From Bacillus sp. AFS088145 (GTDB lineage: Bacteria > Bacillota > Bacilli > Bacillales > Bacillaceae_G), in assembly GCF_002564465.1 (NCBI RefSeq), contig NZ_NUUX01000009.1, positions 1 to 64,000 on the forward strand: a DNA stretch of 64,000 bases, written 5' to 3'. Below the pieces are notes generated by a model. It made no database searches and was not told where the DNA came from. It saw only the letters and a list, made by a program, of their open reading frames with translations. A program made the position numbers and the translations under genes. The first letter of the stretch is position 1, and each line of letters starts with the position of its first letter. Below, in pieces: positions 51,112 to 60,487 of the stretch.

Positions 51112-53330
51112 ATGAAGTAAATGTAATTAATGAAAAACAATTTGATTTACAGTGTATAAATAAATATGCAACGATCATGGCTCTTGGAAATGGGTATTTA
51201 GGTTTACGTGCTAGTCATGAGGAATATTATTCTGAACAAACTCGTGGTATGTATGTGGCAGGTATTTATAATAAATTTATATCTAATGATATTACAGAGC
51301 TAGTCAATCTGCCAGATTTAGTTGGCATAAAAATTGAAATAAATAATGATATATTTTCAGTTTTAACAGGAGAAGTACTATCTTATGACCGGACTTTAAA
51401 TATGCAAAATGGAGAACTGACGAAAGAAGTTATCTGGAAAAACAAAGAAGGTAATCGCTTTTGTTTAAAATTCCAACGCTTTGTTTCAAAAGATAATTTA
51501 CATTTATTTGCATCTAAAGTTAGTGTAGTCAGTTTAGATTGTAGTGCATCAATTAAAGTTACGACTGGTATCGATGCGCAAATGTCTAACTTTGGAAAGC
51601 AACATCTTTTAGAAGAAAATGTACGAGTTATTGATAGAAAAATAATGCATGCTGTATATAGAACAACTGAAAGCGATCACTCAATCGCAATGGCAACTTC
51701 ATGTAAAGTTTCAAGTGAAAGTGATGTTTCTTTTGTGGCTAAAAACAGACAGCTTTTGACGATCATTAAACATGATTTAGTCGTTAATCAGCCGTTTGAA
51801 TTAGAAAAAATAAGTGCTGTTTATACTTCAAATGACTTGTCTGTGGATGATCCAGCACTATCAAGTATTCATACTGTTCAAGAAAATCTTGATAATGGAT
51901 ACGATCGTCTATTAGTAAGCTCGTCTATAAAATGGAATGAGTTTTGGAAAAAGAAACGCGTAATCATTTCTTCTAAAGAAGCTATAGATCAAGTAGCATT
52001 AGATTTTTCACTTTACCATATTGAAATAATGACACCTGCACATGATGATCGCTTTAGCGTTGGAGCAAAAGGATTAACAGGTGAAGGATACAAAGGTCAT
52101 GTATTCTGGGATACGGAAATCTTTATTGCACCGTTTCATTTGTTCACTGATCCGGATGTAACAAGAAACTTATTAAGATATCGCTATCTTCATATTAAAG
52201 AAGCAAAAGAGAAGGCTACTAAAAATGGCTATTCTGGATCTTTATTCCCATGGGAAAGTGCATTTTCTGGTATGGAAGAAACGCCAGAATATGCAGCTAT
52301 TAATATACTAACGGGTAAACGCCAAAAAGTAGCTTCAGCTCTTGCTGAACATCACATTGTTGCTGACATTGCATATTCGGTTATTCAATACTATGAAAAT
52401 ACACTTGATGAATCATTTATGGCAAATGAAGGGCTTGAATTACTAAAAGAAACAGCACGATTTTGGATAAGTCGTACGACAGAAGAAAATCAAACACTTT
52501 CTATTAAAGATGTAATCGGACCAGATGAATATACTGAACATATTAATAATAATGCTTATACGAACTATATGGCTTATTATAATGTTCAACAAGCTTTGAG
52601 TTTTATGGGAAAATATAATAACATCGATGCTGAAATTATTGAGAGTGGTAAGGATTTTCTAAATCGACTTTACTTACCAAGACCAAATGCAGAGAATATT
52701 ATTCCACAAGATGATACATTTTTATCAAAACCAGAAATTAATTTATCAAAATATAAACAAAAACAAGGTAGTCAGGCAATTCTTTTTGATTATTCACGTC
52801 AAGAAGTAAATGAGATGCAAATTTTAAAGCAAGCTGACGTAGTTATGCTATTATACCTTTTCCCTAACTTATTTGAAGAGGATGTTGTTAAAAAGAATTT
52901 GCACTATTATGAGGAGCATACAATTCATGATTCTTCACTTAGTAAAGCCATCCATGCAATTGTTGCTGCAAGATGTGGAGAAAAAGAAAATGCTTATCGA
53001 TTCTTCCAAGAAGCTTGCTTAATCGATCTAGGTCCAAATCCGAAATCATCAGATGAAGGAATACATGCAGCATCTCTAGGTGCGAATTGGTTAGCAACCA
53101 TATTTGGTTTTGCAAACGTTACGATAGAATCAAATAAGATAAAAATTAATCCTAACCTACCTAAAAACTGGGACAAACTTTCATTCCCGTTCCATTGGCA
53201 AGGTACAAATCTTGAGATTTCAATTACGCATGAATCTGTAACGGTAACAAAACAAACTGATACAGAAATTGTAATCGAAATTAATGGAGAATTATTTAAC
53301 TTAACAGATCAAATTATCGCATCACTTTAA
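51108..53330 (+). CDS. ycjT: GH65 kojibiose phosphorylase-type enzyme (YcjT-like)
   Basis: The protein has 740 residues of glycoside hydrolase family 65. An N-terminal beta-sandwich (1-270) is followed by the alpha/alpha-barrel with GEGYKGHVFWDTE (331-337 region), the general acid Glu474 in IGPDEYTEH, and QADVVMLLYLFP. Family 65 phosphorylases invert, releasing beta-glucose-1-phosphate, which PgmB of this locus converts. Kojibiose specificity is inferred from the match to the E. coli ycj cluster. Other alpha-glucobioses or a guloside-derived substrate remain possible. Confidence 0.85.
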   Translation: MNEVNVINEKQFDLQCINKYATIMALGNGYLGLRASHEEYYSEQTRGMYVAGIYNKFISNDITELVNLPDLVGIKIEINNDIFSVLTGEVLSYDRTLNMQNGELTKEVIWKNKEGNRFCLKFQRFVSKDNLHLFASKVSVVSLDCSASIKVTTGIDAQMSNFGKQHLLEENVRVIDRKIMHAVYRTTESDHSIAMATSCKVSSESDVSFVAKNRQLLTIIKHDLVVNQPFELEKISAVYTSNDLSVDDPALSSIHTVQENLDNGYDRLLVSSSIKWNEFWKKKRVIISSKEAIDQVALDFSLYHIEIMTPAHDDRFSVGAKGLTGEGYKGHVFWDTEIFIAPFHLFTDPDVTRNLLRYRYLHIKEAKEKATKNGYSGSLFPWESAFSGMEETPEYAAINILTGKRQKVASALAEHHIVADIAYSVIQYYENTLDESFMANEGLELLKETARFWISRTTEENQTLSIKDVIGPDEYTEHINNNAYTNYMAYYNVQQALSFMGKYNNIDAEIIESGKDFLNRLYLPRPNAENIIPQDDTFLSKPEINLSKYKQKQGSQAILFDYSRQEVNEMQILKQADVVMLLYLFPNLFEEDVVKKNLHYYEEHTIHDSSLSKAIHAIVAARCGEKENAYRFFQEACLIDLGPNPKSSDEGIHAASLGANWLATIFGFANVTIESNKIKINPNLPKNWDKLSFPFHWQGTNLEISITHESVTVTKQTDTEIVIEINGELFNLTDQIIASL

Positions 53331-53342
53331 GGAGGAGGACAA

Positions 53343-54464
53343 ATGAAAATAGTAATATTACCTGATTCCTTTAAAGAAAGCTTGGATGCAACGAATGTAG
53401 CTAATGCCATTCATAAAGGCTTTCATTCCGTATTCCCTAAAGCAGAGTATCATTTAGTACCATTAGCTGACGGAGGGGAGGGCACTGTTCAAGCTTTAAT
53501 CGCATCAAATGGTGGAGAAGTAGAAACGATTAATGTAACAGGCCCTCTTAATGAAAGTGTTCAAGCTAAAATTGCATTTTCTAAAGATAATAAAACAGCA
53601 TTTATAGAAATGGCTGAAGCCTGTGGTTTGCATCTTGTACCAATTGAAAAACGTGATCCTTTACAAACTACTTCCTTTGGTGTCGGCGAATTAATTCTTT
53701 ATGCTATTGAGCGTGGAGCTTCTGAGCTTATTGTTGGTGTTGGAGGTAGCTCAACAAATGATGGTGGGATTGGTATGGCAACAGCGCTAGGTTACCAATT
53801 CTTCGATCAAAATGGTGAGAAAATTGAAAGCAATGGTGAGGCATTGTTAAGAGTAGCTTCAATGTCTGACGAAAATAAGTCACCACTACTAGACAATGTG
53901 AAAATCACTATTGCGGCAGATGTTGTTAATCCATTGATTGGAAGAAATGGAGCAACATATATATTTGGACCACAGAAAGGACTTTCTGCAGATCAATTAG
54001 CTACAATAGATGAAGCAATGGGAAATTTCTATCAGATTACTGAGCATTATCTAAATAAATCCGTCAAAGAGATTCCTGGTAGTGGAGCTGGTGGGGGCAT
54101 GGGTGCAGGCCTAATGCTATTCGCAAATGCTTCAATAAAAAAAGGGATTGAACTGGTTCTTGAACAATTAAATGTTAAAGAAGTATGTAAGGATGCTGAC
54201 ATTGTAATTGTAGGAGAAGGTCGAATGGATGGACAAACAATTTATGGTAAAGCACCTGTTGGAGCGGCTGCTTGTGCCCCATCTAATGCGAAAGTAATTG
54301 CAATTTGTGGTAGTATCGGTGATGGAATAGAGGAATTGTATAAACACGGAATCGATGCTATTTTCCCTACGATTCCTGCAATCTTACCGCTTGAAAATAT
54401 TATGAAAAACGCATTTGAAAATATTGAGAGAACTGCAAGAAATATTGCTGTATTGTTAAAATAA
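53343..54464 (+). CDS. glxK: Glycerate kinase (GlxK/GarK family)
   Basis: The protein has 373 residues with an ATG after AAGGAGGAGG. It has the class II glycerate kinase signature: VLPDSFKESLDA, LADGGEGTVQAL, GVGGSSTNDGGIGMATALG and GSGAGGGMGAGL. It phosphorylates D-glycerate with ATP (2- or 3-phosphoglycerate depending on subgroup) and feeds glycolysis. As the last gene of the phosphorylase operon, 12 bp after the GH65 gene, it most likely handles glycerate released from glucosylglycerate by the GH13_18 enzyme. Confidence 0.9.
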   Translation: MKIVILPDSFKESLDATNVANAIHKGFHSVFPKAEYHLVPLADGGEGTVQALIASNGGEVETINVTGPLNESVQAKIAFSKDNKTAFIEMAEACGLHLVPIEKRDPLQTTSFGVGELILYAIERGASELIVGVGGSSTNDGGIGMATALGYQFFDQNGEKIESNGEALLRVASMSDENKSPLLDNVKITIAADVVNPLIGRNGATYIFGPQKGLSADQLATIDEAMGNFYQITEHYLNKSVKEIPGSGAGGGMGAGLMLFANASIKKGIELVLEQLNVKEVCKDADIVIVGEGRMDGQTIYGKAPVGAAACAPSNAKVIAICGSIGDGIEELYKHGIDAIFPTIPAILPLENIMKNAFENIERTARNIAVLLK

Positions 54465-54472
54465 TTGAAAAT

Positions 54473-54513
54473 AAAAAAGCAGAAAAACATTGTATGGTTT
54501 TTCTGCTTTTTTA
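54473..54513. terminator. Bidirectional intrinsic terminator
   Basis: AAAAAGCAGAAAAAC pairs with GTTTTTCTGCTTTTT around a short loop, between the glycerate kinase gene and the convergent chrA. Confidence 0.85.
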
Positions 54514-54571
54514 TTGGATTTGCCCTTCTTTTAAAAATGACGAGGGCAGTTCTTTATTAACAAAATAAAAT

Positions 54572-55765
54572 TCAAATTCTAGATAAAACTTCCCCACTAA
54601 TTGCTCCAACAAGTACAATAACCCATGGTGGTAATTTCATCATTACTAACATACTAAATAAGACAGCTACGATTAGAAAGTCAACAATCGAAAATACAGA
54701 GCTTATCCATATTGGATTAATAAAAGCTGAAATTAAGATCCCAACTACTGCTGCGTTTACGCCTAATAAAACTCTCCTTAATTTCGAACTACGACGCATA
54801 CTAGCCCAAAATGGGAGAGTACCTAAAATAAGTAAGAAAGCTGGTAAAAAGATGGCAATTGTTGCAATTAAACCTCCTCGCCAGCCCATCATTACAGTTC
54901 CTAAGTAGGATGCAAACGTAAATAATGGTCCAGGTACAGCCTGCGTGACCCCATATCCAGCCAAAAATGTTTCTTTGTTTAGCCATCCAGTAGGAACAAA
55001 CTCACGTTCAAGTAGAGGGAGAACAACATGGCCACCACCAAATACCATAGATCCTGATCTGTAAAAACTGTCAAATATAGAAATCCATTTTGACGATGTA
55101 AATGAACTAATTAAGGGTAATAAAACTAATAATATAAAAAATATAGCCAAACAAATGATTGAAACTTTTTTTGATATATTCGTAACTAATCCAGTTTTAT
55201 CACTATTTTCATTATCCTGATATAGAAAATATCCGCAAATTGAAGAAATTAAAATGACAGCAATTTGAGTGAATGTCGTTTGCCATATTAGTGTAGCGAT
55301 CATTGCAAACAAAGCAAGAGCTTTCCTTTTTAAATCAGGCGTCAAGTTCTTCACCATACCTAAAATAGCCTGTGCAACAATCGGCACTGCAACCAGTTTT
55401 AATCCATGGATCCAACCGGAATTTTTTATATCCAAGTCTTGTAGTAATAATGCAAATAAGATAAGTGCAATGACTGATGGTAATGTAAATCCAATAAATG
55501 AGACAATGCCACCTAAGACCCCTGCCCGTATTACGCCAATACCAATGCCAACTTGGCTACTTGCTGGACCTGGTAAAAATTGTGACAAAGCGACTAGGTC
55601 AGCATAGTTTTGATCGTCAATCCACTTTTTTCTTCTTACATATTCTTCGCGAAAATAACCTAAATGAGCGATCGGTCCACCAAAAGAAGTTAAGCCCAGT
55701 TTAGTAGAAACAATAAGTATTTCTAACAAAAGAGATAACTTACTATTTTTATGATTAAGATTCAT
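54572..55765 (-). CDS. chrA: Chromate ion transporter family protein ChrA (two-domain)
   Basis: The protein has 397 residues from ATG 55765 after GGAGGG. A longer reading to 55810 has no ribosome-binding site. It carries two CHR domains: KLGLTSFGGPIAHLGYFREEYV and LSQFLPGPASSQVGIGIG in the first, SMVFGGGHVVLPLLEREFV and GVTQAVPGPLFTFASYLG in the second. B. subtilis has the half-sized pair ChrA/ChrB, while this is the fused long form. It exports chromate, or moves a related oxyanion such as sulfate. It is divergent from dsdA. Confidence 0.9.
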   Translation of the reverse strand: MNLNHKNSKLSLLLEILIVSTKLGLTSFGGPIAHLGYFREEYVRRKKWIDDQNYADLVALSQFLPGPASSQVGIGIGVIRAGVLGGIVSFIGFTLPSVIALILFALLLQDLDIKNSGWIHGLKLVAVPIVAQAILGMVKNLTPDLKRKALALFAMIATLIWQTTFTQIAVILISSICGYFLYQDNENSDKTGLVTNISKKVSIICLAIFFILLVLLPLISSFTSSKWISIFDSFYRSGSMVFGGGHVVLPLLEREFVPTGWLNKETFLAGYGVTQAVPGPLFTFASYLGTVMMGWRGGLIATIAIFLPAFLLILGTLPFWASMRRSSKLRRVLLGVNAAVVGILISAFINPIWISSVFSIVDFLIVAVLFSMLVMMKLPPWVIVLVGAISGEVLSRI

Positions 55766-55918
55766 ATTCCCTCCAACAACTGATATTAGGAATAGTATAG
55801 TTTGAATCAAAATCTAAACCAATCTCTTTTTATGAGAATTTACAAAAGATTAACAATCAAAGCTATTCTAATATCTGATAAACTATATATAATCTGTTTA
55901 AGTCTAGGAGGAATATAG

Positions 55919-57256
55919 ATGGAAAGAATTGATATACAGTCATATGTAGAAAAGTATCCAATCCTAAAAAAACTGATGAACTTAGAGGAATACCTCTGGT
56001 TGAACCCAAATTTTGAGACGTTTCAAAAAGTAATGAAAATGTCACCACTTACTCAAGATGATGTAAACGACGCAGATGATCGATTAAAAAGGTTTGCCCC
56101 ATATATATCAAAGGTTTTTCCCGAAACAAAAGATACAAATGGCATTATTGAGTCTCCTTTAGTACAAATTCCTTCCATGAAACAATCGTTAGAGAAAAAT
56201 TTCCAACAAACTATATTAGGAGAATTATTTTTAAAATGTGATAGTCATTTACCAATATCAGGGTCAATTAAAGCAAGAGGTGGCATTTATGAAATATTAA
56301 AGCATGCCGAAAGCCTAGCTATAAAGCATCAGCTATTAACGATTGAAGATGATTACACAAAAATAGATAGTGATATTTTTAGAGATTTTTTCTCTACCTA
56401 CTCAATTGCTGTAGGGTCCACTGGTAATTTAGGTATGAGCATTGGAATTATTAGTGCAAAGTTAGGTTTTAAAGTTACCGTACATATGTCAGCAGATGCA
56501 AAGCAATGGAAAAAAGATTTGCTTAGAAGTAAAAACGTAAATGTTATTGAGTACGAGGCGGATTATAGTAAGGCAGTAGAAGAAGGACGAATTCAAGCAG
56601 AAGCAGATCCTAATTGCTATTTTGTAGACGATGAAAATTCAAAAGATTTATTTTTAGGATATGCTGTAGCAGCTTCACGTTTAAAAAAGCAGTTTGAAGA
56701 ATTAGACATGACAATTGATGAAAATCATCCATTATTTGTTTATTTACCTTGTGGAGTTGGAGGAGGACCTGGTGGTGTCGCATTTGGTCTGAAACTATTA
56801 TTTAAAGATAATGTTCATATCTTTTTTGCCGAGCCAACTCATTCCCCTTGTATGTTGATTGGATTAATGACAGGACTTCACGATCAAGTTTCTGTACAAG
56901 ATTTTGGCATTGATAATAAAACAGATGCAGATGGCCTAGCTGTAGGGAGACCATCTGGCTTTGTAGGAAAAATTATTGATCCTTTTTTAAGCGGTAGCTA
57001 TACAATAAGTGATGAAAAACTATATACCATGTTAAAAGATTTAGTTGATACTGAGGATCTTTATTTAGAACCGTCTGCACTAGCTGGAATGATCGGTCCG
57101 ATCAAATTATTTAAAGAGGGCAAAGATTACTTACTAAAAAATAATTTATTGGAAAAAATGGAAAATAGTACCCATGTCATTTGGGCTACAGGTGGTAGTA
57201 TGGTACCGGAAAAAATGATGAAAGAGTACTATCAAAAAGGGTCTCTTTTTAAATAA
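55919..57256 (+). CDS. dsdA: D-serine dehydratase (D-serine ammonia-lyase)
   Basis: The protein has 445 residues, the usual length. It is a fold-type II PLP enzyme with Lys118 in [11 protein letters not shown], a Ser/Gly substrate loop GSTGNLG, and the phosphate-binding cradle [13 protein letters not shown]. It converts D-serine to pyruvate and ammonia and so removes toxic D-serine. The ribosome-binding site is AGGAGG. No dsdC-type regulator or D-serine permease is next to it. Confidence 0.9.
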   Translation: MERIDIQSYVEKYPILKKLMNLEEYLWLNPNFETFQKVMKMSPLTQDDVNDADDRLKRFAPYISKVFPETKDTNGIIESPLVQIPSMKQSLEKNFQQTILGELFLKCDSHLPISGSIKARGGIYEILKHAESLAIKHQLLTIEDDYTKIDSDIFRDFFSTYSIAVGSTGNLGMSIGIISAKLGFKVTVHMSADAKQWKKDLLRSKNVNVIEYEADYSKAVEEGRIQAEADPNCYFVDDENSKDLFLGYAVAASRLKKQFEELDMTIDENHPLFVYLPCGVGGGPGGVAFGLKLLFKDNVHIFFAEPTHSPCMLIGLMTGLHDQVSVQDFGIDNKTDADGLAVGRPSGFVGKIIDPFLSGSYTISDEKLYTMLKDLVDTEDLYLEPSALAGMIGPIKLFKEGKDYLLKNNLLEKMENSTHVIWATGGSMVPEKMMKEYYQKGSLFK

Positions 57257-57470
57257 AATAGATAGTGTAAAATTTTACTAATATTTTAAAAGTGAAAAAA
57301 TTCTTTTAATGCAGAATAATTTGACATATATTTGTATATGTAAATAAGTTTTCTATTTAGATTTTTGACGCAAGATATTTTCTTTTTAATTGGTTCTGTT
57401 TAAAAATTGATAAATTACTTTAAAAAAGCCATTCCGTCATGAGCGGACTGGCTTCAGTGCATTTTATGTA
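57257..57470. other. Intergenic region with a minus-strand terminator-like hairpin
   Basis: A stem AAGCCA and TCCG pairs with CGGA and TGGCTT at 57427-57455. Its T run lies on the minus strand (TTTTTTA below 57427), so it would stop transcription running leftward although no minus-strand gene is near. A perfect 12-bp palindrome GTAAAATTTTAC lies at 57267-57278. Confidence 0.5.
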
Positions 57471-57486
57471 ATACCCTATTGGGTAT
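57471..57486. promoter_or_regulatory. CstR-type operator O1
   Basis: ATACCCTATTGGGTAT, a perfect ATACCC-N4-GGGTAT dyad, lies 85 bp upstream of the desulfurase-like gene. Confidence 0.75.
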
Positions 57487-57570
57487 TGGAATACTCGGTT
57501 TTATCTTAATTATCTAAACAGAGCTTCCAATTAAAAAGCACAAAACATATTCTCATTAGGAGCGATAAAA

Positions 57571-59046
57571 TTGAACTTAGAAAAGTATTTTTCACAATTT
57601 AGAAAAGAGATTATTGGAAATGAAAAAACATTCTTATCGCCATTTGGTGAAAAGAAAATTATTTATTTAGATTGGGCTGCGAGCGGTAGGTTATATGGAC
57701 CAGTTGAAGAAAAATTACTTTCAACTTTTGGGCCGTATGTTGCAAATACGCATACGGAATCAAATATAACTGGAAGCACGATGACGAATTGTTATCATGA
57801 AGCATTGCAGATCATAAAAGAGCATGTTAATGCAAGCGCTTCCGACACAATCATAACTGATGGATCAGGTATGACTGGCGTTATGAATAAGTTTCAACGG
57901 ATTTTAGGGTTGAAAATTCATGAAAACTTCCATTTCCGTTTAAGTTTACCTGAGGAAGAAAGACCGGTTGTTTTTATAACAAGTATGGAGCATCATAGCA
58001 ATCATACTTCGTGGTTGGAAACGATTTGTGACGTAGAAGTTGTACCTAATTGTTCTAATAATGTAATCGATTTAAATTATTTAAGAAATCGACTTGAGTT
58101 TTATAAAAATAAGCGAAAATTAATTGGATCTTTCAGTGCTTGTTCTAATGTATCTGGATTAATTACACCTTATCATAAGCTAGCTAGACTAATGCATGAA
58201 TATAATGGCGTTTGTTTTGTGGATTTCTCAGCTTCTGCGCCATATGTTGACATTGATATGCATCCTAGTGATCCGATGGAAAAACTTGATGCAATTCTGT
58301 TTTCTCCACACAAGTTTTTAGGAGGACCTGGTAGTAGTGGAGTTTTAGTATTTGACTCTTCAATGTATCAAAATAAAATTCCAGATCATCCAGGCGGAGG
58401 AACTGTTGAATGGACAAATCCATGGGGTGAGAAAAAATACATTAACAATATTCGTGAAAGAGAAGATGGAGGTACTCCAGGATTTCTGCAAACAATTAGA
58501 ACAGCTCTTGCAATTAAGGTGAAAAATGCAATGGGTACAGCGAATATCTTAAATCGTGAAGAAGAATTGGCACACATCGTTTTAGATGAACTTAGAACAA
58601 TTGAAAATGTAGTGTTACTCGAAGATTCAAGTAATCCACGATTAGGTTTTTATTCTTTTTATTTAAAAGATATTCATCATAATTTAGTAGTTAGATTATT
58701 AAATGATCGTTATGGAATTCAAGTACGAGGTGGTTGTTCATGTGCGGGTACTTATGGACATATGCTACTGAATATTACAAGAGAAATGTCTAAAGCAATC
58801 ACAGATCAAATTGATAATGGCAATATTAGCGCAAAGCCTGGTTGGATTCGAATGAGTGTCCATCCAACAACCACGAATGAAGAAGTAGTCATATTTACTA
58901 ATGCTTTAAAAGATATCATTCAAAACATTGGTGAATGGTCTAATGATTATATTTATTTAAAAGAGAAAAATGACTTTATCCATAAAGACGAAACAGTTAT
59001 GGATGTAAGTACTTACTTTGAGATTGAAATGACTGTAAAATCTTAA
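57571..59046 (+). CDS. Class V aminotransferase, cysteine-desulfurase-like, in the CstR regulon
   Basis: The protein has 491 residues from TTG 57571 after AGGAGC, longer than SufS or NifS (about 400). The fold-type I PLP domain shows SMEHHSNHTSWLE (His stacking on PLP), VDFSASAPYVDID and the PLP Lys248 in FSPHKFLGGPGSSG. The loop RGGCSCAGTYGH (Cys389 and Cys391) sits where the persulfide Cys of desulfurases lies. An operator of the downstream regulator lies in its promoter region. It probably releases or handles sulfane sulfur from cysteine or a related thiol. The exact substrate is not known. Confidence 0.75.
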   Translation: MNLEKYFSQFRKEIIGNEKTFLSPFGEKKIIYLDWAASGRLYGPVEEKLLSTFGPYVANTHTESNITGSTMTNCYHEALQIIKEHVNASASDTIITDGSGMTGVMNKFQRILGLKIHENFHFRLSLPEEERPVVFITSMEHHSNHTSWLETICDVEVVPNCSNNVIDLNYLRNRLEFYKNKRKLIGSFSACSNVSGLITPYHKLARLMHEYNGVCFVDFSASAPYVDIDMHPSDPMEKLDAILFSPHKFLGGPGSSGVLVFDSSMYQNKIPDHPGGGTVEWTNPWGEKKYINNIREREDGGTPGFLQTIRTALAIKVKNAMGTANILNREEELAHIVLDELRTIENVVLLEDSSNPRLGFYSFYLKDIHHNLVVRLLNDRYGIQVRGGCSCAGTYGHMLLNITREMSKAITDQIDNGNISAKPGWIRMSVHPTTTNEEVVIFTNALKDIIQNIGEWSNDYIYLKEKNDFIHKDETVMDVSTYFEIEMTVKS

Positions 59047-59060
59047 TTTCTCAAGTTGCT

Positions 59061-59098
59061 CGAAAAAAGATCACATTATTTATTGTGATCTTTTTTGA
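59061..59098 (+). terminator. Intrinsic terminator after the desulfurase-like gene
   Basis: AAAAAAGATCACAT pairs with ATTGTGATCTTTTTT. The monocistronic transcript ends here. Confidence 0.85.
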
Positions 59099-59151
59099 TC
59101 ATATCTACTATAACTCACTAAAAGAAGATTAATTTATATAAAATTAATTGA

Positions 59152-59180
59152 TTGACATTATACCCTATTGGGTATATTTT
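59152..59180 (+). promoter_or_regulatory. cstR promoter with operator O2 in the spacer
   Basis: TTGACA (59152-59157), then the perfect dyad ATACCCTATTGGGTAT (59160-59175), with the -10 TATTTT at 59175-59180 (17-bp spacer). Repressor binding would cover the whole promoter, so the regulator controls itself. Confidence 0.75.
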
Positions 59181-59251
59181 CTAAGTAAGAATATTGAACA
59201 TATATTCTAAAAAAATGGTTAAGCTTAGTTTTATAAGTTAGGGGTGATTTA

Positions 59252-59512
59252 ATGAAATATGATGATCCAGTAAAAAATAGAATAAAGCGAATTGAGGGAC
59301 AGATTCGTGGAATTTTAAAAATGATGGAAGAAGACAAAGACTGTAAAGATGTCATTACACAGTTATCAGCAGTTAAATCAGCTTTGGATCGTACGATTGG
59401 CGTAATTGTAAGCTCAAACTTAGTTGATTGTGTCCGAAATGCGAATGAAAACGGGCAAGATGCCGAAGATCTAGTGAAAGAAGCAGTAAATTTACTTGTA
59501 AAAAGTAGATAA
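59252..59512 (+). CDS. cstR: CsoR-family persulfide sensor CstR (YrkD-like)
   Basis: The protein has 86 residues, the same length as S. aureus CstR and closely similar to it (NRIKRIEGQIRGILKMMEE, KDCKDVITQLSAVKSAL). The two cysteines are at exactly 31 and 60, and the His that binds Cu(I) in CsoR is replaced (SSNLVDCV). This is the persulfide-sensing, not copper-sensing, type. Reactive sulfur species crosslink the two Cys and release the DNA. It is followed by its own promoter gap with operators and the sulfur genes. Confidence 0.9.
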   Translation: MKYDDPVKNRIKRIEGQIRGILKMMEEDKDCKDVITQLSAVKSALDRTIGVIVSSNLVDCVRNANENGQDAEDLVKEAVNLLVKSR

Positions 59513-59520
59513 TATATGGT

Positions 59521-59616
59521 TTGACACAATTTTTTATTTTTAATATCATATACCCATAGGGGTAATAGTATATATAAGATATATTTTTTTGTTTTGTAAT
59601 ATACCCTAATGGGTAT
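59521..59616 (+). promoter_or_regulatory. Promoter of the sulfur operon with operators O3 and O4
   Basis: TTGACA (59521-59526), 17 bp and TATCAT (59544-59549) form a promoter. O3, ATACCCATAGGGGTAA, overlaps the start (59550-59565). O4, ATACCCTAATGGGTAT, is a perfect dyad in the leader at 59601-59616, 51 bp further on. Confidence 0.7.
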
Positions 59617-59639
59617 AAAGAACGATAAGGAGAAAGAAT

Positions 59640-60116
59640 ATGACAACTAAGAAAACAAATATCATTTTATTTAGTGGAGATTATGATAAAGCAATGGCCG
59701 CCTACATTATTGCGAACGGTGCAGCAGCTTTTGATCATGAAGTAACTATTTTTCATACATTTTGGGGATTAAATGCTTTACGAAAAGGTGAACATGTAGC
59801 AACAAAAAAAGGTTTTATTGAAAAGATGTTTGGAAAGATGATGCCTAGAGGCGCTGATAAAATGGGCCTTTCTAAAATGAATTTTGCTGGTTTTGGACCA
59901 AAGATGATTAAGGATATTATTAAAAAGCATAATGCATTGCCTTTACCACAATTAATTGAAATGGCACAAGAACAAGATATAAATTTAGTAGCATGTACAA
60001 TGACGATGGATCTGTTAGGTCTACAAAACGAAGAGTTATTAGAAAATATTCAGTATGCTGGAGTTGCCGCCTACATTGGTGAAGCAGAAGAAGGTCAAGT
60101 TAACTTATTTATTTAA
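59640..60116 (+). CDS. yrkE: DsrE-family sulfur-carrier protein (YrkE-like)
   Basis: The protein has 158 residues with an ATG after AAGGAG. It is a DsrE2-type fold with ILFSGDYDKAMAAYIIANGAAA and the conserved sulfur-binding Cys119 in LVACTMTMDLLG, with an internal insertion FIEKMFGKMMPRGADKMG typical of membrane-associated DsrE2 proteins. It relays persulfide sulfur, probably to TusA-type proteins encoded next. In S. aureus the equivalent domain is fused in CstA, while here it stands alone. Confidence 0.85.
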   Translation: MTTKKTNIILFSGDYDKAMAAYIIANGAAAFDHEVTIFHTFWGLNALRKGEHVATKKGFIEKMFGKMMPRGADKMGLSKMNFAGFGPKMIKDIIKKHNALPLPQLIEMAQEQDINLVACTMTMDLLGLQNEELLENIQYAGVAAYIGEAEEGQVNLFI

Positions 60117-60135
60117 ATAGAAAGGATTGAAAAAA

Positions 60136-60432
60136 ATGAAAGAAATTACTGCGATTGAGCTTGAAAACGATTTAAAAACTGGAAAAGTAGTAAATATTAT
60201 CGATGTTCGTGAGGTAGATGAAGTTGCAGCTGGAAAAATCCGAGAAGCTATTCATATTCCACTTGGATTAATTGAATTTCGTTTACACGAATTAGATAAA
60301 TCAAAGGAATATATTATGGTTTGTCGTTCAGGTGCTAGAAGTGGCCGTGCAACAGAATTCCTTCATTCTCAAGGGTTCAACGTTAAAAACATGGTAGGCG
60401 GAATGCTTTCTTGGTTCGGTAACGTAGAATAA
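60136..60432 (+). CDS. Single-domain rhodanese
   Basis: The protein has 98 residues from ATG 60136, nine bases after AAAGGA. A TTG at 60127 in frame is too close to that site. The active-site loop is CRSGARS with Cys63, preceded by IIDVREVDEVAAGKI. It transfers sulfane sulfur from thiosulfate or glutathione/bacillithiol persulfide to an acceptor thiol. It lies between the DsrE-like and TusA-rhodanese genes. Confidence 0.9.
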   Translation: MKEITAIELENDLKTGKVVNIIDVREVDEVAAGKIREAIHIPLGLIEFRLHELDKSKEYIMVCRSGARSGRATEFLHSQGFNVKNMVGGMLSWFGNVE

Positions 60433-60450
60433 TTTTTTTTGATTAAATAA

Positions 60451-60466
60451 ATACCCCAAGTGGTAT
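60451..60466. promoter_or_regulatory. CstR-type operator O5 (one mismatch)
   Basis: ATACCCCAAGTGGTAT lies between the rhodanese and TusA-rhodanese genes and matches 11 of 12 defined positions. It suggests an internal, regulated promoter or a roadblock site. Confidence 0.5.
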
Positions 60467-60487
60467 TCTAAGTGCGGAGGTCATAAT

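Noticed and set aside
59158-59646. Minus-strand reading of 162 codons opposite cstR and its promoters
   Set aside because: It spans cstR and three operators, has no ribosome-binding site, and its composition is that of an antisense shadow.
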